Source: Lachnospiraceae bacterium
GTDB taxonomy: Bacteria; Bacillota; Clostridia; Lachnospirales; Lachnospiraceae
Direction of reading: 5' to 3'
DNA: 59,298 nt
Assembly: GCA_019424135.1 (NCBI GenBank)
Contig: JAHYZZ010000015.1
Location: forward strand, 1 to 59,298
Both the position numbers and the translations under genes were made by a program. The notes beneath the pieces were generated by a model that worked only from the letters and a program-made list of their open reading frames with translations, was not told the DNA's origin and ran no database searches. Below, in pieces: positions 1-8,257 of this stretch (position 1 is the first letter of the stretch; every line of letters begins with the position of its first letter).

Positions 1-60
1 CTTCTCAAAAGAATCTTCAGGGTCGTTGTCTATTATTCAGTTATCAAAGTTCTTTTGTTT
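1..60 (-). promoter_or_regulatory. Probable rRNA operon leader (gene off left edge)
   Basis: On the minus strand this stretch reads as a leader with AACTTTGATAACTGAATA near 33-50. That resembles the boxA-like antitermination and processing segments seen in Firmicutes rRNA leaders and spacers. It lies directly downstream of two tandem consensus promoters that point off the left end. No rRNA sequence is inside the window, so the rRNA assignment is an inference from promoter architecture and leader character. A strongly expressed tRNA operon is the main alternative. Confidence 0.55.
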
Positions 61-84
61 TCTGCTGTTTTCGACAGCCATATT

Positions 85-113
85 AGAATATCACATCTTC
101 AAGCTCTTGTCAA
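85..113 (-). promoter_or_regulatory. Tandem promoter P2 (proximal), consensus sigma-A
   Basis: Minus strand: -35 TTGACA (rc at 108-113), 17 nt spacer, -10 TATTCT (rc at 85-90). The sequence after the -10 (GATATTCTAATATGGCTGTC) nearly repeats that after P1. Two near-identical promoters in series about 105 bp apart are typical of rRNA operons. Confidence 0.8.
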
Positions 114-189
114 CAGCTTTTTTTAATTTTTTTCGCTGTCCTTTCTTGTCGGCTGCGCTCCCGCGCCGCTCAACTGCGACAGCTGTGTT

Positions 190-218
190 AGAATATCATG
201 CCAGAATACAAATGTCAA
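190..218 (-). promoter_or_regulatory. Tandem promoter P1 (distal), consensus sigma-A
   Basis: Minus strand: perfect -35 TTGACA (rc at 213-218), 17 nt spacer, -10 TATTCT (rc at 190-195). A/T-rich sequence lies just upstream (219-260) and could act as an UP element. A cluster of TTATCCACA motifs lies 43-86 bp upstream of the -35 box. Confidence 0.8.
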
Positions 219-260
219 CCCCTCTTTTCAAAAATTTTCCATCTTTTTTCATTTTCTGAG

Positions 261-316
261 TTATCCACATTTTATCCACATCATTTCCACAATACTTATC
301 CACATTTCGTGGATAA
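261..316. promoter_or_regulatory. Cluster of three DnaA-box-like 9-mers plus small hairpin
   Basis: TTATCCACA occurs exactly at 261-269, 272-280 and 296-304. The last copy forms the left arm of a small hairpin at 296-316 (TTATCCAC, loop ATTTC, GTGGATAA). The 9-mer equals the DnaA-box consensus. The cluster lies between the rrn-like promoters and the palindromic repeat at 318-367. Whether DnaA binds here or the motif belongs to the neighbouring repeat is not decidable from sequence. There is no dnaA, dnaN or AT-rich unwinding region, so this is not an origin. Confidence 0.5.
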
Positions 317-317
317 A

Positions 318-367
318 AATCCATTGGGGACGGGGGATTTCTAGAAATCCCCCGTCCCCAATGGATT
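318..367. repeat. REP-like palindrome, copy 1 (50 bp, perfect)
   Basis: A perfect 50 bp palindrome centred on TTCTAGAA with the half-core GGGGACGGGGGATTT and outer arms AATCCATT / AATGGATT. It overlaps the TAA stop codon (366-368) of the leftward ornithine-cyclodeaminase-like gene. There is no adjacent U-run, so it is not a standard intrinsic terminator. The core is shared with five other palindromes in this window. Confidence 0.9.
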
Positions 368-1349
368 ACCAATGAATTCCGACACCGGCTTGCATTGCTT
401 TGTCGTAGATTTCTTTTGCGGCCACCAGGTCCTGGGCTGCCACTCCTACGGTTTCAAATACGATGATCTCTTCGTCGTTTTCTCTTCCTACTATATTTCC
501 AAGGAGTACATCTCCCAAATCCCCAGTGAAATCGTCTTCTGTAATGATTCCCTGCTCTAGGGGAATCAGAATATCTCCTGACTCGGACAGTACCGCATCC
601 CGGGAGTCAAAATAGATTTTGGATGCTCTTGGGAGGATGGCCGGATCCATCTCCTGCATATGATGCTGATATGCTCCTACGCAGCTGATGGTGGCGCCTT
701 GTTTTACTTTTGTTCCATCAAACACTGGCTTAGAAGAAGGGGTAACCGTGATGATCAGATCTGCCTCATCAATGGCTTCGTCTGATGAGACCGCCGCCAC
801 GATCTTTGCCCCGTATTCTTTTAGTTCTTCCTGCATCTGTTGGGCAAATGCTTTTGTTCTTTCCGGGTTCATGTCGTACACCCGTACTTCTTCCAGCTTT
901 CGTGCAGCCAGCATGGCTTCCAGCTGAGTGGGCGCTTGTCCCCCTGTTCCAATCAACGCACCAATCCGGCAATCTCTTTTTGCCAGCACGTCAAAAGCAG
1001 CGCCGGAGGCCGCGCCTGTGCGCAGCTGTGTCACATAAGTCCCATCCAGAACTGCCGTCACAAGTCCGGTCTTTCCATCAATCAGCAACACCTGGGCCGG
1101 AGAGGATGGAATTCCATTGTCAATATTGTGTGGAAAAATGTTAATGATCTTTAAGGATGCCGTATCCATTTCTTCCAGATACGCCGGCATAAACAGGAAA
1201 CATCCGTCATACTTTGGCGCCTGAATATTTGTCCGAAGAGGAATCTCACATTTACCTTCTACTACATATTGAAACGCTTTTTTATCTGCCTCAATGGCAT
1301 CTTTGATTGTAAAAACTTTTTTGATATCTTCTCTAGATAACAGTAACAT
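366..1349 (-). CDS. Ornithine cyclodeaminase / mu-crystallin family protein
   Basis: A 327-residue protein, full length for the family. It has the N-terminal substrate-domain motif LRTGAASG near residue 110 and a Rossmann NAD(P)-binding loop (GTGGQAPTQ) near residue 136. The family includes ornithine cyclodeaminase, alanine dehydrogenase and ketimine reductases, all acting on amino/imino acids with NAD(P). The exact substrate cannot be read from sequence. The start is preceded by AGGAGGTAAGGAG. It lies 51 bp downstream of an IlvD/Edd-family dehydratase and is probably co-transcribed with it, which suggests a small pathway on a hydroxy or amino acid, controlled by the divergent LysR gene. The stop codon falls at the edge of REP-like palindrome copy 1. 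Confidence 0.85.
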   Translation of the reverse strand: MLLLSREDIKKVFTIKDAIEADKKAFQYVVEGKCEIPLRTNIQAPKYDGCFLFMPAYLEEMDTASLKIINIFPHNIDNGIPSSPAQVLLIDGKTGLVTAVLDGTYVTQLRTGAASGAAFDVLAKRDCRIGALIGTGGQAPTQLEAMLAARKLEEVRVYDMNPERTKAFAQQMQEELKEYGAKIVAAVSSDEAIDEADLIITVTPSSKPVFDGTKVKQGATISCVGAYQHHMQEMDPAILPRASKIYFDSRDAVLSESGDILIPLEQGIITEDDFTGDLGDVLLGNIVGRENDEEIIVFETVGVAAQDLVAAKEIYDKAMQAGVGIHW

Positions 1350-1400
1350 CTCCTTACCTCCTGCTCGGTTTTCTTTCTATTTTAACATGGGTGCTTCTTC

Positions 1401-3068
1401 TTATCTATATTTTGCATCCAGATCCCAGGGCTGCATTGCTCCGCCTTCTTCTGCAGGTCTGCACATTCTTGCAAAAATATTCAAACAGCCTTTTTCCTCT
1501 TTGAGCGGTGGGCATACCCATTTCTTTCTCCGTTCTTCCAGCTCTTCTTCTGATACCAATAAAGAGACTTCTCCTCCTGGAATATCGATGACGATTTCAT
1601 CCCCATTTTCTACAAGGGCAATAGTTCCTCCGTCATACGCCTCCGGCGACACATGTCCAATAATAGCGCCATAATTAAATCCTGAAAATCTTGCATCGGA
1701 AATCAGTCCCACACTCTTATGAAGGCCCAGACCAATCAATGCATCGATACTGAGCATCAGCTCCTTCATGCCTGGCGCGCCTTTGCATCCTTCGTATCGG
1801 ATCACAATAATATCTCCCGGCACGATCTGCCCCGACTGGATTGCCTCAAACGCCGGACGGTCCCCGTCAAATACCTTGGCCTTCCCCCTCATGTATTTGA
1901 CCTCTTCATACACCGCTGTGGGACGAACGATCGCACCGTTTGGGGAAAGATTTCCTCTTAAGATCTTAAGCCCCGGCTCCTTGGTCAGCGGACGCTCCAA
2001 GGAATGGATCACTTGATTTTCCTGATGTGTTACCATAGCAAGCATCTCTTTCCAGGTATTCCCGTACATTCCCGGCACATCCGTATACAATTTACTTTCC
2101 AGCATCTTCATCACATTCATAACACCGCCTGCATAATGGAAGTCCACCACCGTGTAAGGACCGCTTGGCACCACCCCATTGATACATGGAATTTCTTCCG
2201 CATATGCTTCAAAATCTGCAAGGGTCAGCTTAATTCCCAACTCATATGCATAGGAAAGAATATGAAGTACCGCATTGGTGGATCCTGCAACCGCCATGTC
2301 AAACATAATGGCGTTGCAAAGGACTTTCTTGGTGATTAGCTTCGATGGTTTTCTCCCTGCCTTGACCAGCTCCACAGCGTATTTCCCCGCTTCTCGCGCC
2401 TTGCGAAGTTTTGCGTTGTCCGATGCCGGAATGGTGGACGTCCCCGGCAGCACCAGATTTAGGACTTCTCCCAGCATCTGCATGGTATTGGCTGTTCCCA
2501 TGGAAGGACAGGCGCCAAAAGACGGACACACTTGATCTTCCATCTCCATCAGTTCCTCTTCCGTCGCTCCAGAAAATCTGGCCGAATCCAGGTCCGCCTC
2601 CACCACAGTTTTTCCGCAATACTGCCCCGGCTGCATGGAGCCTCCTGTTACCACCATGGAGGGAAGATCTAATCGCATGGCCGCCAGATAACATCCAGCG
2701 ATGATATTATCACAGGACGCAAGCATGACAAGACCGTCAAAATTATGTACACGAGTTACAAATTCCACAGACATGGCTACGATATCCCGCCCCACCTGTT
2801 CATATTTTAACTCTTCCGCTCCATTTGCAATATTTCCGCAAGTTGCTGGAATTCCAAACTCCACCGGCACACCTCCGGCAGCCCAGATTCCCTCTTTCAC
2901 CGCTTCCCCAATCTGTCTTAAATGAGCAGATCCGGGGGATCCTGCCATATAAGAATTCGGCACGCCGATATGCGGTTTCTTACGGATGTCACTGTCCGAA
3001 TAACCGGCTGCCTTCATCATGACTCTCCGATGCGCCGCCTCAGCTCCATTCCAGTATTCCTGTCCCAT
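1401..3068 (-). CDS. IlvD/Edd-family dehydratase, non-canonical cluster ligands
   Basis: A 555-residue protein of the dihydroxy-acid / sugar-acid dehydratase family, which removes water from 2,3-dihydroxy acids using an Fe-S cluster and Mg. Recognisable motifs are AGGVPVEF near 64, SCDNIIAGC near 118, GACPSMGTANTM near 185 and VAGSTNAVLH near 260. Canonical enzymes carry three cluster cysteines, in PCN, CDK and GxCxxMGTANTM. Here the second (Cys119) and third (Cys187) are kept, but the PCN position reads SPGSAHL with no Cys. An unusual Cys77 appears in TCGNIANG where the family normally has VSDGIAMG. It may therefore be a specialised dehydratase rather than biosynthetic IlvD, and no other ilv or leu gene is nearby. 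Start supported by AAGGAGG upstream. Probably regulated by the divergent LysR gene. Confidence 0.8.
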   Translation of the reverse strand: MGQEYWNGAEAAHRRVMMKAAGYSDSDIRKKPHIGVPNSYMAGSPGSAHLRQIGEAVKEGIWAAGGVPVEFGIPATCGNIANGAEELKYEQVGRDIVAMSVEFVTRVHNFDGLVMLASCDNIIAGCYLAAMRLDLPSMVVTGGSMQPGQYCGKTVVEADLDSARFSGATEEELMEMEDQVCPSFGACPSMGTANTMQMLGEVLNLVLPGTSTIPASDNAKLRKAREAGKYAVELVKAGRKPSKLITKKVLCNAIMFDMAVAGSTNAVLHILSYAYELGIKLTLADFEAYAEEIPCINGVVPSGPYTVVDFHYAGGVMNVMKMLESKLYTDVPGMYGNTWKEMLAMVTHQENQVIHSLERPLTKEPGLKILRGNLSPNGAIVRPTAVYEEVKYMRGKAKVFDGDRPAFEAIQSGQIVPGDIIVIRYEGCKGAPGMKELMLSIDALIGLGLHKSVGLISDARFSGFNYGAIIGHVSPEAYDGGTIALVENGDEIVIDIPGGEVSLLVSEEELEERRKKWVCPPLKEEKGCLNIFARMCRPAEEGGAMQPWDLDAKYR

Positions 3069-3216
3069 ACCTTAAGCCTCCTTTTTGGTTTTCTTGAAAA
3101 AAACATTACATATGCTTATAATAAGTGAGCAGAAAACAAATGAAAAGCGCATGAAATTAATGACATCCTTAAGTTTTACTTATATGACACGACTTTTGTG
3201 ATGCAAGGAGCCCACC
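3069..3216. promoter_or_regulatory. Divergent promoter region, dehydratase operon / lysR
   Basis: This 148 bp A/T-rich gap separates divergent genes, the usual place for a LysR operator. An 11 bp palindrome CTTATAATAAG at 3115-3125 overlaps a possible leftward -10 (TATTAT), with a weak TTTTCA -35 17 nt upstream of it. The promoter call is tentative. Confidence 0.4.
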
Positions 3217-4125
3217 ATGAGTAAATACCAAACCATTCTGACTGTCTGTGAAACCCACAGCATTTCCAAAACCGCAGCGAAATTAAATTATACCCAGTCT
3301 GCCGTCAGCCAGACCATCAAGAATTTTGAAAAGGAACTGGGCATTCCTCTATTTAAACGTTCCAGGCAAGGGATGGATCTTCTGCCAGGTACCGAAGAAC
3401 TTGTAGATGCCCTGCGCGTAATCTGCCAGGAAGAAGCACGAATTGCTCAGATTGCAGAAGGTCTTACCAGTCTGGAAAAGGGATATATCCGCATTGGAAC
3501 AATCCAGAGCATCTCTTATCACTGGCTTCCGGACATTTTGAAAGCCTTTTCCAAAAGTTACCCCAATATTCACTTCGAACTGACTGTCGGTGGTTTCAGC
3601 GAACTCAAAGAAAAAATACAGTCAGATCAACTGGACTGTATTTTTGTATCCAGTTATTCCGTTCCAGATCTCCCCTTTACTGCGCTTGACAGCGACGAAC
3701 TGATGCTGGTAACACCCCTAGGACACCCTCTTGCCGAAAAGCTGACCCTTTCTCTTTCCGATATCAATGGGGAAAACTTCGTCCTCTCCTCAGACGGCCT
3801 GGACTATGAAACCGGAAAAATCTTTGAAGCCAATCACATCGCGCCTAAAATCCAGTATCGGCTCAACGAAGACTTCGCCACATTGAAAATGGTGGAGCAA
3901 GGCTTTGGGATCACCATCCTTCCCCGCCTCCTTTTGGACCATGCACCATTTAAAATCTGCGTGCGCCCCTTCAGTGAACACTACACCCGTACCCTGGGCG
4001 TGGCCTGGTCAAAAGACTCGGCACCTTCGCCCGCCATCCTGAAATTCCTGGATTTTGTAAAAATCCAGCAAGGCTCCTCCACACTTTTCACACCCTCTCC
4101 ACAAAATTCATCCCCATTTCGGTGA
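3217..4125 (+). CDS. LysR-family transcriptional regulator
   Basis: A 302-residue regulator with an N-terminal winged helix-turn-helix (residues 3-60, with the family pattern SISKTAAKLNYTQSAVSQTI) and a periplasmic-binding-protein-like effector domain from about residue 90. Start chosen on AAGGAG 7 nt upstream. It is transcribed away from the IlvD/ornithine-cyclodeaminase pair, so that operon is its likely target. The expected LysR C-terminus is around FLDFVK (residue 284). The following tail of about 18 residues, rich in Ser and Pro, is encoded by the degenerate flank of REP-like palindrome copy 2, which begins 8 bp after the stop. The effector is unknown. Confidence 0.9.
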   Translation: MSKYQTILTVCETHSISKTAAKLNYTQSAVSQTIKNFEKELGIPLFKRSRQGMDLLPGTEELVDALRVICQEEARIAQIAEGLTSLEKGYIRIGTIQSISYHWLPDILKAFSKSYPNIHFELTVGGFSELKEKIQSDQLDCIFVSSYSVPDLPFTALDSDELMLVTPLGHPLAEKLTLSLSDINGENFVLSSDGLDYETGKIFEANHIAPKIQYRLNEDFATLKMVEQGFGITILPRLLLDHAPFKICVRPFSEHYTRTLGVAWSKDSAPSPAILKFLDFVKIQQGSSTLFTPSPQNSSPFR

Positions 4126-4132
4126 TAAACTT

Positions 4133-4176
4133 TCATTGGGGACGGGGGATTTCTAGAAATCCCCCGTCCCCAATGA
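4133..4176. repeat. REP-like palindrome, copy 2 (44 bp, perfect)
   Basis: A perfect palindrome with the same core and TTCTAGAA centre as copy 1 and outer arms TCATT / AATGA. It fills the gap between the convergent lysR (stop at 4125) and GH36 (stop codon at 4177-4179) genes and abuts the latter with no spacer. The left flank (CATCCCCATTTCGGTGATAA, 4110-4127) looks like a decayed version of the small hairpin beside copy 1. Confidence 0.9.
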
Positions 4177-6399
4177 TTAAACTGCATTCAATTTAAACAG
4201 TCTTGCCTGGAAATCTCCTTTTTCCTGCCACTTTGACTGTCTCACTCCGGAAGCTGTATCGGACAGGATCAGTCCTGACTGCATCAGTTCGTCTCCATAG
4301 CAATCGTATGCCATCTCGTCGATCTGGTACAAGGTATCCTTGGCCAGTCCCTGCAGTTTCAACCGGCAAAATCCGGTATTGGTGGGCTGCAAAACCCGGT
4401 AATATCCTACCAGCGCTTCTTTTTGATCCTTGGAAACCACCATCCAGGCTGTTTCATTTCCATCGAAGGGGCTCTTAAGCCGGTAGAATGTTCCCTGCTG
4501 AATCAAAGCCCGGTGTTTCTTCATAAATATAATTTGTTCTTTGATTTTATCCAGTTCTTCCTGTGATAATTCCATCAAATCCAACTCATACCCAAAGGTT
4601 CCAAAATACGCCACGCCGGCTCTCATTTCCATAGACGTCCTTCGTCCGGTCTGATGGTTGGGCGAAGCGGACACATGACTTCCTATACTACTTAGCGGAT
4701 ACGTGAATGAAGTTCCGTATTGAATCTTCAACCGCTGTACCGCATCGGTATTATCCGAAGTCCATGTCTGGGGTGCATAATAAAGCATTCCCGGATCAAA
4801 TCTTGCGCCACCGCTGGCACAGGATTCAAAAAGAATCTCTGGAAACTTCTGAATAAGCCGTTCATAAAGATCGTAAACTCCAAGTACGTATTTATGATAG
4901 GTCTTTCCCTGATATTCTCTGTCATTTCCATTAGAGAAAATATCCGAAAGAGTCCGATTCATGTCCCATTTGATATACGAAATCGGCAGCTTGATAAACA
5001 GCTGTTCCAACATATCATATAAATAATCCCGCACCTCTTTTTTAGAAAAGTCTAGGACATACTGGTTTCTGCTGTGACACATATTTCTTCCCACTTCTGC
5101 AAATACCCAGTCTGGATGCTGCCGGTATAGATTGCTGTCCTTATTGACCATTTCCGGTTCTATCCACATCCCAAACCGCATTCCCAGCGTCTGAATCTTT
5201 TCTGCCAGAAGTGGAAGTCCGCCCTTTAGTTTTTCTTCGTTTGGATACCAGTCTCCCAAGGAAGATGTGTCATCATTTCTTTTGCCAAACCATCCGTCAT
5301 CCAGCACAAAAAGCTCCATTCCCAGCCCTTTTGCTTTTTTTGCCAATTCATATATTTTTTGTTCGTCGAAGTCAAAATAGGTGGCTTCCCAGTTATTGAT
5401 CAGAATCGGTCTCTCCAGATCTCTCCATTTTCCTCGAGCCAGACGGGTCCGATATAACTCATGGTAGACCTGGCTCATTTTGTTGATCCCCTTATCTGAA
5501 TATACCATAATCATCTCAGGAGTCTGAAAAGATTCCCCTTCCTTTAGGGTCCACCTAAAACCATTGGGATGAATTCCTATCAGCACGCGTGAAACATCAT
5601 AATTATCTACTTCTACCTGCGCAAGAAAGTTACCACTGTAGACCAGACTAAATCCCATTACTTCCCCGGAACACTCATCTGCATTCGGCCGCATCAAGGC
5701 AAAAAAAGGATTAAACTGATAACTGCTGGCTCCCCGCATACTGTAAATTCCCTGAAAACCATATTCCAAAGGTCTGGTAACAATATTTCTTTCCCTGGCC
5801 CAGGCTCCTGCAAGTTCAATCATCTCGTATTCTTTATCCGGCAGATCCAGACAGCCGCTCAATGCATTCAGCAACACCTGATCATCTGGTGACTCATTGA
5901 GAAACCGGGCGTTTCTTGTGATCACCGGCCACTGCTCATAGATGGTATAGGTCAAGATCATCTTCATATGAATATAAGGCTCCACAAAAGTGATTTCCAA
6001 TGTCTGGGCCTCCTCCGGGGATTCCACGTAAGTCGCCGGAAGCCCGGAAAGCTTCGGTTTCCCTGCATAGATTTTATGGCTCTCATACACAAACTCCACG
6101 ATCCGGCTTCCGTTTATCCGTTCAATCTCATAAGCCGGATACCTCATATCCCCATTTCCAAACGTCGGGTACTCCTGCCTGATATGCTCCAAAGAAAAAT
6201 CACAGTTTCCTTCAAAATTGTACGGCGCCATGTCCCGGGAACAACGTTCAAATAAATGGCTAAAATCCTCCCGATCTCTCAACCGTTTCCCATAATAAAG
6301 CTGTCCCAGCTGCCCATTATCAATAATCTGAAACAGATAGCTGATTTCTTTATTATAAAGATGAAATTCTTTGGATTTTTCATGAAATATGATCGGCAT
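4177..6399 (-). CDS. Alpha-galactosidase, GH36
   Basis: A 740-residue enzyme, typical GH36 length. It has an N-terminal beta-sandwich, then a (beta/alpha)8 barrel. The predicted nucleophile is Asp479 in IKWDMN and the acid/base Asp549 in SDNTDA. The substrate-binding signature ESCASGGARFD lies between them. It hydrolyses terminal alpha-1,6-galactosides such as melibiose and raffinose. No signal peptide is seen, so it is probably cytoplasmic and works on imported sugars. It is divergent from two AraC regulators and close to an ABC sugar transporter, together forming one utilisation locus. Start supported by AAGGAG 10-15 nt upstream. The 3' end abuts a REP-like palindrome. Confidence 0.95.
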   Translation of the reverse strand: MPIIFHEKSKEFHLYNKEISYLFQIIDNGQLGQLYYGKRLRDREDFSHLFERCSRDMAPYNFEGNCDFSLEHIRQEYPTFGNGDMRYPAYEIERINGSRIVEFVYESHKIYAGKPKLSGLPATYVESPEEAQTLEITFVEPYIHMKMILTYTIYEQWPVITRNARFLNESPDDQVLLNALSGCLDLPDKEYEMIELAGAWARERNIVTRPLEYGFQGIYSMRGASSYQFNPFFALMRPNADECSGEVMGFSLVYSGNFLAQVEVDNYDVSRVLIGIHPNGFRWTLKEGESFQTPEMIMVYSDKGINKMSQVYHELYRTRLARGKWRDLERPILINNWEATYFDFDEQKIYELAKKAKGLGMELFVLDDGWFGKRNDDTSSLGDWYPNEEKLKGGLPLLAEKIQTLGMRFGMWIEPEMVNKDSNLYRQHPDWVFAEVGRNMCHSRNQYVLDFSKKEVRDYLYDMLEQLFIKLPISYIKWDMNRTLSDIFSNGNDREYQGKTYHKYVLGVYDLYERLIQKFPEILFESCASGGARFDPGMLYYAPQTWTSDNTDAVQRLKIQYGTSFTYPLSSIGSHVSASPNHQTGRRTSMEMRAGVAYFGTFGYELDLMELSQEELDKIKEQIIFMKKHRALIQQGTFYRLKSPFDGNETAWMVVSKDQKEALVGYYRVLQPTNTGFCRLKLQGLAKDTLYQIDEMAYDCYGDELMQSGLILSDTASGVRQSKWQEKGDFQARLFKLNAV

Positions 6400-6492
6400 A
6401 ATCTTTTATCTCCTTCATCTATAGTCTATTTCCCCATGCTTGACTTTTAATCTTTGAATGATTATTCTGTTAAGTATCAGGTGGTGGTAGTT

Positions 6493-7386
6493 ATGACATA
6501 TTTCGAATCAAAAACAAGTCCTTTGGACTATCAATATTTATACGCACCAGGTCACCAGACGGAAGACCTGTATCTATGTTACTGTGGAAGAGAACATTGT
6601 CCGGCAGATCATTCTTTTGGTCCGGCTTCCCGCGATGAATACCTGATTCACTTCCTGACCAGCGGCAGAGGCTTTTACCAGATTCAGGGACGAGAATATC
6701 CCATTTCCCGTGGACAGGCATTCCTGGTGCCGCCTCACATCCCCACCTACTACTATGCAGATCCCGATTTCCCATATACTTACGTATGGGTGGCTTTCAA
6801 TGGAAGGCAGGCTCCTCTTTGCCTGGAAAAAACGTCGTTATCTGTCCAGCATCCTGTATGTGATCTGAATTTTCCTGTGGAACACGTTGAGGAAATGGTC
6901 TCACAGATTATGCATTTTAGCAGGCGGACCTTATCTTCTGAGCTTGCATGTGTCGGATTTCTCTATGAGATTCTTTCCCTGTTGACCACAGACGGCTCCC
7001 CTTCCACCTCCGAACCTCCCGTATCGGACCATCTGCCAGAAACCTATGTAACACATGCCTTAGAATTTATTGAACACTCTTACTCCAAGATCTCTGTTTC
7101 CGATATTGCAGATTATGTGGGAGTCAACCGCTCCTATCTGTATACGATTTTTAAGAAAGAACTTCATACATCGCCTCAAAAATATCTGGTCTCCTTTAAG
7201 CTGTCCAAGGCTGCTGATCTTCTTTTGCAGACAGACCTTTCTGTGTCCGAGATCGCATTAAGAACCGGATACAATGATTCTCTGAACTTTTCAAAGGCGT
7301 TTAAGAAGCGGTTTGGTTGTTCTCCTTCCTGGTATCGCACCACAGAAGCTTCCAATCAGTCCTTGGATCATACAAAAGGGAGGTAA
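6493..7386 (+). CDS. AraC-family regulator (first of a tandem pair)
   Basis: About 297 residues. It has an N-terminal cupin-like sugar-sensing domain (HSFGPASRDEYLIHF, then PISRGQAFLVPP) and a C-terminal double helix-turn-helix from about residue 195 (ISVSDIADYVGVNRSYLYTI, SVSEIALRTGYNDSLNFSKA). This layout is that of MsmR/RafR-type activators of alpha-galactoside genes. An upstream ATG at 6454 is in frame but has no ribosome binding site; the ATG at 6493 follows AGGTGG and is preferred. It is divergent from the GH36 gene, and a paralogue follows 5 bp downstream. Confidence 0.9.
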   Translation: MTYFESKTSPLDYQYLYAPGHQTEDLYLCYCGREHCPADHSFGPASRDEYLIHFLTSGRGFYQIQGREYPISRGQAFLVPPHIPTYYYADPDFPYTYVWVAFNGRQAPLCLEKTSLSVQHPVCDLNFPVEHVEEMVSQIMHFSRRTLSSELACVGFLYEILSLLTTDGSPSTSEPPVSDHLPETYVTHALEFIEHSYSKISVSDIADYVGVNRSYLYTIFKKELHTSPQKYLVSFKLSKAADLLLQTDLSVSEIALRTGYNDSLNFSKAFKKRFGCSPSWYRTTEASNQSLDHTKGR

Positions 7387-7391
7387 GTCGC

Positions 7392-8252
7392 ATGAAACCC
7401 ATTTATGAAGAAGATGCCGGATATCACTGTCTAACCCGGATCGATCACCACACCACCGACCTATATCTTTATTCCTGCGGAAGCCAGAAATGTCCTCCCG
7501 GCCATTCCTTCGGTCCCAATTCCCGTCCCGAATATCATCTCCATGTGATCCTGGACGGGAACGGATACTTCAAGATCGATTCCCAAACATACCATTTGAA
7601 ACGAGGCCAGCTATTTTTATGTCCCCCTGACACCAACGTCTATTATTATGCTGACCAGGATTCCCCCTGGTACTATGCCTGGGTCAGCTTTCATGGGACG
7701 AAGGCTGCCTCTTTTTTAAAAGCCGCCGGGTTTGATGAATCTCATCTGATCCGAAACTGCAATATCCCTCCGGAAAAATTCACTGCCTTGATTCATCAGA
7801 TGCTGAACGCAAGTCAGTTTACTTCTGCAAATGAGTTGATACGCCTGGGCTGTCTTTATCGTTTCTTTTCCCTGCTGATTGATTCCAACAGCGCGTCATC
7901 TGACAATTTTGCAGTTCCTTATGATGCATCCAGCGATAATTATATCGAACACGCCCTGCAGTATATTTCCGTCAACTATAACAGCCAGATCAGTGTTACG
8001 GATATTGCCAGCTATATCGGTGTACACCGCTCCTATCTCTATCATTTATTCAAGGAAAAACTGCACCAGTCCCCCCAGGAATATCTTCTTTCCTTCCGCA
8101 TAGAAAAGGCACAGACTCTTTTAATCTCTACTGCGGATTCTATCAAAGATATTGCAAAACAGGTGGGATATCAGGATGCTTTTGCTTTTTCCAAGGCTTT
8201 TCACCGGATGACTGGCATGAGCCCCAGCGAATATCGCCTCCTGCCTCCTTAA
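7392..8252 (+). CDS. AraC-family regulator (second of the pair)
   Basis: About 286 residues, with the same architecture as the preceding gene: cupin-like domain (HSFGPNSRPEYHLHV, then HLKRGQLFLCPP) and C-terminal double HTH (ISVTDIASYIGVHRSYLYHL). The two are clear but diverged paralogues, suggesting tandem duplication with specialisation to different effectors or promoters. The start at 7392 follows GGGAGGTAAGTCGC; an in-frame ATG 75 bp upstream lies inside the previous gene and is unlikely. It converges on the ABC permease genes with only 5 bp between stops, so no independent terminator fits there. Confidence 0.9.
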   Translation: MKPIYEEDAGYHCLTRIDHHTTDLYLYSCGSQKCPPGHSFGPNSRPEYHLHVILDGNGYFKIDSQTYHLKRGQLFLCPPDTNVYYYADQDSPWYYAWVSFHGTKAASFLKAAGFDESHLIRNCNIPPEKFTALIHQMLNASQFTSANELIRLGCLYRFFSLLIDSNSASSDNFAVPYDASSDNYIEHALQYISVNYNSQISVTDIASYIGVHRSYLYHLFKEKLHQSPQEYLLSFRIEKAQTLLISTADSIKDIAKQVGYQDAFAFSKAFHRMTGMSPSEYRLLPP

Positions 8253-8257
8253 AATGA

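Noticed and set aside
26..259. A 77-codon rightward ORF at the left edge
   Set aside because: It runs antisense through two consensus promoters and has T-rich low-complexity codons and no ribosome binding site.
261..316. DnaA-box cluster as a chromosomal origin
   Set aside because: No dnaA, dnaN or rpmH nearby, no AT-rich unwinding element in the right layout, and similar 9-mers recur beside other palindromes.
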